From Deltaproteobacteria bacterium (GTDB lineage: Bacteria; Desulfobacterota; Desulfarculia; Adiutricales; JAGVGV01), in NCBI GenBank assembly GCA_015233515.1, contig JADFXS010000038.1, positions 1 to 13,173 on the forward strand: a stretch of DNA of 13,173 nucleotides, read 5' to 3'. Positions 9,033 to 13,173 of this stretch are shown here, one piece after another. Under the pieces are notes generated by a model. That model was not told the DNA's origin, ran no database searches, and was given only the letters and a program-made list of their open reading frames with translations. The stretch's first letter is position 1. Each line of letters opens with the position of its first letter. Position numbers and translations under genes: made by a program.

Positions 9033-9548
9033 ATGAGCGTCGCCGGAATAACCGAGCCCACCAAGTTTGTCACCTTTAAATTGGACGAAGAGATATATGC
9101 CTTGGACATCAACCAAGTGCGTGAAGTCTTGGATTTCACGACCGTGACCAAGGTCCCGCAGACTCCCAAGTTTATGCGCGGAGTAATCAATCTGCGCGGC
9201 AGTGTGGTGCCGGTGGTGGACCTACGGTTAAAGTTCGGATTGACCGAAACCGAAAGAACCGTGGAGACTCGCATCGTCATCGTTGAGGTCGTGGTGGATG
9301 GCGAAGCTTCGATTCTCGGCGCCTTGGCCGATTCGGTTCAGGAAGTCATTGAGCTCGAACCCCAGGAAATCAGTCCGCCGCCCAAGATCGGCACTAGATT
9401 AAAAACCGATTTCATCAAAGGCATGGGCCGCCGGAATGATGAATTCATTATTATTTTAGATATTGATCGAATTTTTTCCGCCGAGGAACTGAGTCTGGTT
9501 CAAGCCGTGGAAGAAGCCGGATCGCGTTTGGCCGGGGTCGCCGTTTAG
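9033..9548 (+). CDS. cheW: Chemotaxis coupling protein CheW (copy 2)
   Basis: This is a second cytoplasmic CheW adaptor of 171 residues with the same single SH3-like domain. It shows KFVTFKLDEEIYALDI near the N-terminus, VPQTPKFMRG, and the INLRG-SVVPVVDLR core. It differs from copy 1 at roughly 27 of the first 163 positions by my count and has an eight-residue longer C-terminus ending GVAV. AAGGAG (9021-9026), six bases before the ATG, fixes the start. It follows mcp3 after a 244-nt structured spacer and precedes cheR by 150 nt. The 150-nt gap to cheR shows only a short CCATG/CATGG inverted repeat. Retention of both copies with intact motifs suggests both are used. Whether they prefer different receptors cannot be told from sequence. 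Confidence 0.96.
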   Translation: MSVAGITEPTKFVTFKLDEEIYALDINQVREVLDFTTVTKVPQTPKFMRGVINLRGSVVPVVDLRLKFGLTETERTVETRIVIVEVVVDGEASILGALADSVQEVIELEPQEISPPPKIGTRLKTDFIKGMGRRNDEFIIILDIDRIFSAEELSLVQAVEEAGSRLAGVAV

Positions 9549-9698
9549 GTTTCCATGCAAATTTTCCATGGGGCGATACCATGAATCGGCTACAGGGTCG
9601 TTGTATGGAGAAATCGTAAAAAAGAGCAACCACCTTAGCCGCGTCAAGGATGCTCGTGAAATTTCTTATCGAAAGTTCTCCGGACGGGGCGGAACACC

Positions 9699-10550
9699 AT
9701 GCTTGATGAACAGGAAATCTCGGAGCGGGATTTTATTCGACTGAGCCGTTTCATCTGGGATTACCTCGGCATCAAGATGCCGCCGGACAAAAAAGCCATG
9801 CTCAAGGGCCGCATTAAAAAAAGAATGCGCGCCCTGGATTTGGCTACGTACAGGGAGTATTGCGATTACCTGTTCAGCCCGGAAGGCATGGAAGATGAGT
9901 TAGTCCACCTATCCAGCGTGGTGACCACCAACAAGACGGACTTCTTTCGTGAACCAAAGTCTTTCGACTTTTTAGCCGGAAATGTCCTTCCGGATTTTGT
10001 GCTTTCGAAAGGAATCGGGGTCAAAAGGAGATTGAATATCTGGAGCGCCGGCTGTTCCACCGGTGAAGAACCTTACACCATGGCCATGGTCTTGAACCAG
10101 TTCACGCAGAAATATCCGGGAATCAATTTCAATTATGTCATATTGGCCACGGATATTTCCTCCAAGGTTCTGGAAACGGCGCAAAGGGCCGTCTATGATC
10201 TGGATCGGATCGAACCGATTCCAATGGAACTGCGTCATCAGTATCTGCTTAGGAGCAAGGATCCGAGTCAAAAGCAGGTGCGAATCACCGCCCCCATAAG
10301 AGCCAAGATTGTTTTCCGCCGTCTCAACCTGATGGAAGAGTTCAATATCGATTATAAAATGGACATAATCTTCTGTCGAAACGTCATTATCTACTTCGAT
10401 CAACCCACCCGGGAAAAATTATTTGAGCGTTTTTGTCAACAACTCCACCCTGAAGGCTATCTTTTTCTGGGGCACTCCGAAAACATCATCATGGCCAACC
10501 TGCCCTTGACTCAAGCCGCCCCCACGATTTATCAGAAAATAAAGTCGTAA
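9699..10550 (+). CDS. cheR: Chemoreceptor glutamate methyltransferase CheR
   Basis: CheR transfers a methyl group from S-adenosylmethionine to receptor glutamates, raising kinase activity during adaptation. The 283-residue product has the normal length. The N-terminal helical domain (about 8-80) ends in VTTNKTDFFRE (75-85). The SAM-binding motif is SAGCSTGEEPY (116-126), with ATDIS at 150-154. The catalytic-domain block FCRNVIIYFD is at 225-234 and LGHSEN at 257-262. The beta-subdomain loop after YLLR (182-185) has the same length as my recollection of the enteric CheR loop, but reads SKDP where that protein has GTGP. This bears on binding of receptor pentapeptides. The ribosome site is weak (GGGGCGGA at about 9686-9692). 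It is the last gene of the cluster; no cheB or cheD follows before mobile-element debris. Confidence 0.96.
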   Translation: MLDEQEISERDFIRLSRFIWDYLGIKMPPDKKAMLKGRIKKRMRALDLATYREYCDYLFSPEGMEDELVHLSSVVTTNKTDFFREPKSFDFLAGNVLPDFVLSKGIGVKRRLNIWSAGCSTGEEPYTMAMVLNQFTQKYPGINFNYVILATDISSKVLETAQRAVYDLDRIEPIPMELRHQYLLRSKDPSQKQVRITAPIRAKIVFRRLNLMEEFNIDYKMDIIFCRNVIIYFDQPTREKLFERFCQQLHPEGYLFLGHSENIIMANLPLTQAAPTIYQKIKS

Positions 10551-10553
10551 CCT

Positions 10554-10813
10554 AAATCCACCATCAAATCGCGGACAGGGTGCGTAAATCCAGGCTGCTA
10601 CGCGTCCCGCACCCAAAAGCCCGCTGGGACCCGGATAACTGTTCAGTCCAGCGCCAATGCTCACTCGCTGATGGCATCGGGCACCACCCCATGGCTCCTC
10701 GACGTATAGGGATGACTCCTGCGGGCCAACCTGCCAGAGGCGGGTAAAAATCAGTCCAAGTTTGCGTTTCTCTTAGGATTTACGCACCCTATTCCCGATT
10801 TGCCGGTGAATTT
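10554..10813. mobile_element. MITE-like element with long inverted ends
   Basis: The left end (10554-10591) and right end (10776-10813) are inverted copies matching at about 32 of 38 positions. This includes a perfect 15-bp core (AGGGTGCGTAAATCC, 10577-10591, against 10776-10790). The 260-bp unit contains no plausible gene. Inside it, ACCTGCC-AGA-GGCGGGT (10729-10745) forms a strong hairpin, and CGCACCC (10608-10614) can also pair with the left core. No clear target-site duplication was found. It starts three bases after the cheR stop. Size, inverted ends and lack of coding capacity fit a non-autonomous miniature element; a large palindromic intergenic repeat is the alternative. Confidence 0.55.
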
Positions 10814-10854
10814 GAGGACTAGTACCTATGGACAAAGAGGCCGTAAAAAGGTAA

Positions 10855-11232
10855 AATAAGTATGTTTCGCACATTGAGACCGTGACTAATGACGTCGCTT
10901 TTTTCAAGCACCACCGACAGGTGAAGCATCGGAACGGCACGGAAACCATGAAAACGGCTCCTCTTAGAAAATCAATCTGCAACCTGCCGCTTTTTAGCGA
11001 TTTGATGTGGGCGGCCAATAGGCCATATCTCCATTTCATTTCGGCTATCGATGATCCGATTTCCTCCTTCAAAAACTTGGAAAAGATATCCCGGCCGGCT
11101 CGAGAAAGGGAAAAGACCTATCTTGGCTTCAACCTTTTTCAGAGGAAAGACCTGAACCTTTTTCCAGCCATTTTCCGGGGCGAGTTCAACATCAGCGGTT
11201 TTCAAAACCGTGACTTGAGTCCTCATCCGCTG
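10855..11232 (+). pseudogene. Truncated remnant of a multicopy-element protein
   Basis: An open frame with no proper start runs from just after a stop at 10852. It reads like the interior of a longer protein: HIETVTNDVAFFKHHRQVKH, then a NRPYLHFISAIDDP-like segment, a LGFNLFQRKDLNLF segment and GEFNISGFQNRDL. From memory this resembles the C-terminal half of a repeated protein family of unknown function common in deltaproteobacterial genomes, where a winged-helix-like tail normally follows. That tail is missing, and the N-terminal half is missing too. GTG 10882 would allow a 134-residue product, but without a ribosome site. Family identity is recalled, not searched, and its function is not known to me. 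Confidence 0.45.
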
Positions 11233-11339
11233 GCAGCGACGGCGCCTATGCAAACTCTTGGAGCAGCGGCGCGAGTTCCCAGGTAGGAACCTATTATTGC
11301 CGGGCTGTAGACACTAAGAGAAAATCCAGCCAAGGGTAA
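11214..11339 (+). pseudogene. Possible 3' fragment of a surface-protein gene
   Basis: Where the previous remnant loses its expected sequence, a different frame opens and reads SDGAYANSWSSGASS, then VGTYYCRAVDTKRKSSQG and a stop at 11337-11339. The TYYCRAVD motif is typical of beta-sandwich extracellular modules and is reminiscent of the YYYRVSAVN strand in the secreted protein at 11875. This suggests the end of a surface-protein gene fused by deletion to the upstream remnant. The evidence is a short stretch of residues only; a chance frame is possible. Confidence 0.25.
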
Positions 11340-11385
11340 GAAGATGACATTAGGGCCGGTCATGCCTCTAAAATATTTTTTAGTG

Positions 11386-11429
11386 AACATGCGGGCGAGC
11401 GCATTCCCAGTAACTTTCCGCGGGGGGCT
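11386..11429 (+). repeat. Dispersed repeat, third copy with swapped blocks
   Basis: AACATGCGGGCGAGCGC (11386-11402) matches positions 41-57 at 15 of 17 bases. The following segment, with CATTCC and CCGCGGGGGGCTT, aligns without gaps to the hairpin block near 11-40 at about 26 of 36 positions. Block order is reversed relative to copy 1, as expected if the true unit is tandem and the copies were cut at different points. Confidence 0.4.
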
Positions 11430-11457
11430 TTAAAAAGTATCTTGATCTCGTAGTGCA

Positions 11458-11534
11458 TAGAAAGGCGGCCACAAAAATCACACAAAACTGATTTTTGTGT
11501 AACCAAACTATACATTACAGAGGACGCCTTTTTA
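11458..11534. repeat. Nested inverted repeat, IS end or structured RNA
   Basis: An outer stem TAGAAAGGCG (11458-11467) pairs with CGCCTTTTTA (11525-11534) over ten positions with one G-U. It encloses a perfect 11-bp hairpin, CACAAAAATCA (11470-11480) against TGATTTTTGTG (11489-11499), with loop CACAAAAC. The 25 nt after the hairpin are unpaired. The whole could be the leftover end of an insertion sequence, a 77-bp miniature element or a small structured RNA ending in a short T-run (11529-11533). Confidence 0.5.
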
Positions 11535-11686
11535 GTAGTTTCTTAAAAATATGGCTGTATTACAGTGGGTTGAATCGATCACTCTTGATTGGTCCAGGTT
11601 TTGTCGTATAAAGTCCGCAAAACCCTTTCAACAACGTTTTTGGTCCGGAATTAATGATATTTATCAAATGTCATGCGGATCATGAG

Positions 11687-11767
11687 CCTAAATCCACCTC
11701 CTTTTGGCGGAGCGGGCGCTGCAGCAAGGATTTATGGGCCTTGTTGCTCGCAGGTGGCGGATTACGG
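11687..11767. repeat. CCTAAATCC-type palindromic intergenic unit
   Basis: The left edge CCTAAATCCACCT is an imperfect inverted copy of the right edge AGGTGGCGGATTACGG. In the middle, GCAGCAAGG (11721-11729) pairs with CCTTGTTGC (11739-11747) over nine positions around a 9-nt loop. The 12-mer CCTAAATCCACC also occurs at 10551-10562, spanning the left edge of the MITE-like element, so the two elements may belong to one family. Confidence 0.45.
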
Positions 11768-11874
11768 ATTATTTAACAGAACACTTTCTATTTAATCAAT
11801 AGCTATGAGTATTTTTTTAATAATTAATACGTGTTAGGCAGAATTTTAATGGTTATGGAGGCCGATTTACTTAT

Positions 11875-13173
11875 ATGCAAACTCATAATGGCGGCCTGTC
11901 AGTTGCCGGGAGAGATTGGTGTTACTGGTATCGCTACCAATATTATTTAGCCATCTTAATTCTTTTTATAATATTTCCTACAGGTGCCGATGCTTACAGT
12001 GTAACCTTGTCGACAACAACTATCCAGCGTGGCGGAATTGTCAGGGTTTCATGGTCGGGTTTTAGTGGAAACGTTAATGTAAGAGTATATAAAAGCTCAA
12101 CTTTTTGGGTTGATGCCAATACTCAGGCCCCTAGTAGTGGCTATCAGGACTTAAATACTACCGGATGGGAAATAAGATCTGATTATAGAATAAAAATCGA
12201 ACAAAAATCCAACACTTCAATATACTTATTCTCTGATTATTTTTCCGTTTATCTTCTAACTTCCCCGACCAACGTCCTAGCGACATACCAAAGCGCGTCT
12301 AATTGGAATTACATAACATGGTCCTCTGTTTCAGGAGCGACTAGTTACAATGTATATTGGGGTACCAGCCCAGGGGTAACCACATCCAGCCAAAAGCTTA
12401 CAACGACCAGTATAAACTACGCCCATAGCGGGGTCCAGGCAGGTTTTTGTTATTACTATCGTGTGTCAGCGGTTAATACAGAGGAGGAGTCGGCACTATC
12501 CACAGAAGCGTACGCCTGTGTGCCGGCGAAGAGCGTAGTTACCGGCGGCGTACGTGACCTCGTGACAAGCACGCCCCTGTCAGGGGCGACGGTGCGGTTA
12601 GAGCAAAGCGGAAACATCATGTATACTACTACGTCCAACAGCACCGGCAATTACAGTTTTAGTAATGTCACCCCCGGAAGCTACAATCTGGTAGCCCTGG
12701 CAACAGGATACCAGAATTTCTCCATGGCCATTAATGCAGTCTCGGGTCAAACTTTATCGCAGAATATCGCCATGACAGCGAACAGCGGGGTTACCGGTGG
12801 TGTTCGTGACCTCGTGACAAGCACGCCTTTGTCAGGTGCGACAGTGCGGTTAGAACAAAGCGGAAGCATCATATATACCACTACGTCCAATAGCACCGGC
12901 AATTACAGTTTCAGTAATGTCACCCCCGGTAGCTACAATCTGGTCGCCCTGGCAACCGGGTATCAGAATTTCTCCATGGCCGTTACTGTTCCCACTGGTC
13001 AAAACTTATCTCAAAATATCACCATGACGGCCATTCCGAAGAGCGTAGTTACCGGCGGCGTGCGTGACCTAATGACGAGCGCGCCTTTGTCAGGGGCGAC
13101 GGTGCGGTTAGAGCAGAACGGAAGCATCATATACACCACTACGTCCAACAGCACCGGCAATTACAGTTTCAGC
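11875..13173 (+). CDS. Secreted FN3 and carboxypeptidase-regulatory repeat protein (3' end missing)
   Basis: An uninterrupted frame of 433 codons runs off the window. Residues 24-40 form a hydrophobic segment ending ADA before Tyr41, a good signal-peptidase site, so export across the inner membrane is expected. Residues 41-125 are a beta-rich domain I cannot name. Residues about 130-218 look like a fibronectin type III module (SPTNV start, Y-N-V-Y-W and YYYRVSAVN strands). From residue 223, tandem carboxypeptidase-regulatory-like (Cna-B-type) repeats begin at 223, 307 and 393. Each has GGVRDL, PLSGATVRL, STGNYSF and TPGSYNL motifs. The start is set by GGAGG 13 bases upstream, a long spacing, and no other in-frame ATG exists before the upstream stop. 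The 5' part is AT-richer than the chemotaxis genes. Likely a surface or adhesin-like protein; the exact role is unknown. Confidence 0.88.
   Translation, partial: MQTHNGGLSVAGRDWCYWYRYQYYLAILILFIIFPTGADAYSVTLSTTTIQRGGIVRVSWSGFSGNVNVRVYKSSTFWVDANTQAPSSGYQDLNTTGWEIRSDYRIKIEQKSNTSIYLFSDYFSVYLLTSPTNVLATYQSASNWNYITWSSVSGATSYNVYWGTSPGVTTSSQKLTTTSINYAHSGVQAGFCYYYRVSAVNTEEESALSTEAYACVPAKSVVTGGVRDLVTSTPLSGATVRLEQSGNIMYTTTSNSTGNYSFSNVTPGSYNLVALATGYQNFSMAINAVSGQTLSQNIAMTANSGVTGGVRDLVTSTPLSGATVRLEQSGSIIYTTTSNSTGNYSFSNVTPGSYNLVALATGYQNFSMAVTVPTGQNLSQNITMTAIPKSVVTGGVRDLMTSAPLSGATVRLEQNGSIIYTTTSNSTGNYSFS
12541..13173 (+). repeat. Tandem coding repeats of 252-258 bp
   Basis: Units start at 12541, 12793 and 13051. 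The third is cut by the window edge. The first 123 bases of units 1 and 3 agree at 108 positions by direct count (about 88%), and most differences are silent. Units 1 and 3 share the lead-in AAGAGCGTAGTT, whereas unit 2 is preceded by AACAGCGGGGTT. Unit 1 also holds the palindrome-like GCCCCTGTCAGGGGC (12588-12602). Such similarity points to recent duplication or homogenisation. Confidence 0.85.

Larger units (their letters stand above)
11340..11874. other. Gene-poor spacer before the secreted-protein gene
   Basis: No supported gene lies here. The stretch holds a copy of the left-edge dispersed repeat (11386-11429), a large nested inverted repeat (11458-11534), a CCTAAATCC-type palindromic unit (11687-11767) and a strongly AT-rich segment (about 11771-11850). 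A 44-codon frame (11551-11685) lacks a ribosome site and resembles nothing I know. GGAGG at 11857-11861 is the likely ribosome site of the next gene. Confidence 0.5.

Noticed and set aside
9568..9744. A 58-codon frame overlapping the start of cheR
   Set aside because: It has no ribosome site, overlaps the conserved N-terminus of CheR and has no recognisable family.
10882..11286. Intact 134-residue gene starting at GTG
   Set aside because: The protein similarity begins upstream of the GTG and stops before the end, and there is no ribosome site, so a truncated pseudogene fits better.
11551..11685. A 44-codon Trp- and Phe-rich frame in the spacer
   Set aside because: It has no ribosome site, no recognisable motif and lies among repeats; it is probably a chance frame.
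11771..11839. Integron attC-like pair: ATTTAAC (RYYYAAC) and GTTAGGC (GTTRRRY) 69 nt apart
   Set aside because: The two cores pair poorly and the sequence between them shows no L-box complementarity; the region is simply AT-rich.
11842..11868. GCCGATTT near 11861 as a sigma-28 minus-10 box
   Set aside because: There is no TAAA at the required distance, and the box would sit over the ribosome site of the next gene.
11458..13173. A diversity-generating retroelement or retron acting on the secreted protein
   Set aside because: No reverse transcriptase, no template/variable repeat pair with adenine-biased changes, and the coding repeats differ mostly by silent changes of all kinds.

Overview
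The window looks like a bacterial chromosome fragment of middling GC, most likely from a sediment or groundwater member of the former Deltaproteobacteria (Desulfobacterota). That guess rests on the style of the chemoreceptors, CheW and CheR and on a multicopy-element remnant. It is an inference from remembered families, not a search result.

Region 1 (1-299) has no gene. It carries short hairpin-type dispersed repeats and a long interrupted inverted repeat just before the first receptor. Region 2 (300-10550) is a same-strand chemosensory cluster in the order mcp1, cheW1, mcp2, mcp3, cheW2, cheR. The three receptors have different periplasmic sensor regions: a single four-helix bundle in MCP1, a larger bundle with a degenerate CZB-like motif in MCP2, and an internally duplicated bundle in MCP3. 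They share near-identical signalling hairpins and are joined to them by HAMP-like ladders of different length (about nine, four and three units). All three end in a flexible tail closing with EFE(N/K)Y, which fits the CheR-docking pentapeptide pattern, and a cheR gene lies downstream. The two CheW proteins are about 83% identical by eye, so an mcp-cheW module has probably been duplicated. CheA, CheY, CheB and CheD are not in the window and must be elsewhere.

Region 3 (10551-11874) is debris. It holds a MITE-like element with about 38-bp inverted ends, a 5'- and 3'-truncated pseudogene, a possible fused fragment of a surface-protein gene, another copy of the dispersed repeat seen at the left edge, and two strongly self-complementary segments. 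Region 4 (11875-13173) is the start of a secreted protein that runs off the window. It has a signal peptide, a beta-rich domain, a fibronectin-III-like domain and then tandem carboxypeptidase-regulatory-like repeats of 84-86 residues that are still about 88% identical at DNA level.

How the cluster should work: the receptors sense different small molecules at the inner membrane, CheW couples them to a CheA encoded elsewhere, and CheR methylates their glutamates for adaptation, possibly tethered by the C-terminal pentapeptides. I see no clear new defence or mobile system. The most unusual items are the poly-HAMP ladder, the degenerate CZB-like sensor, the shared docking tail and the structured intergenic elements.
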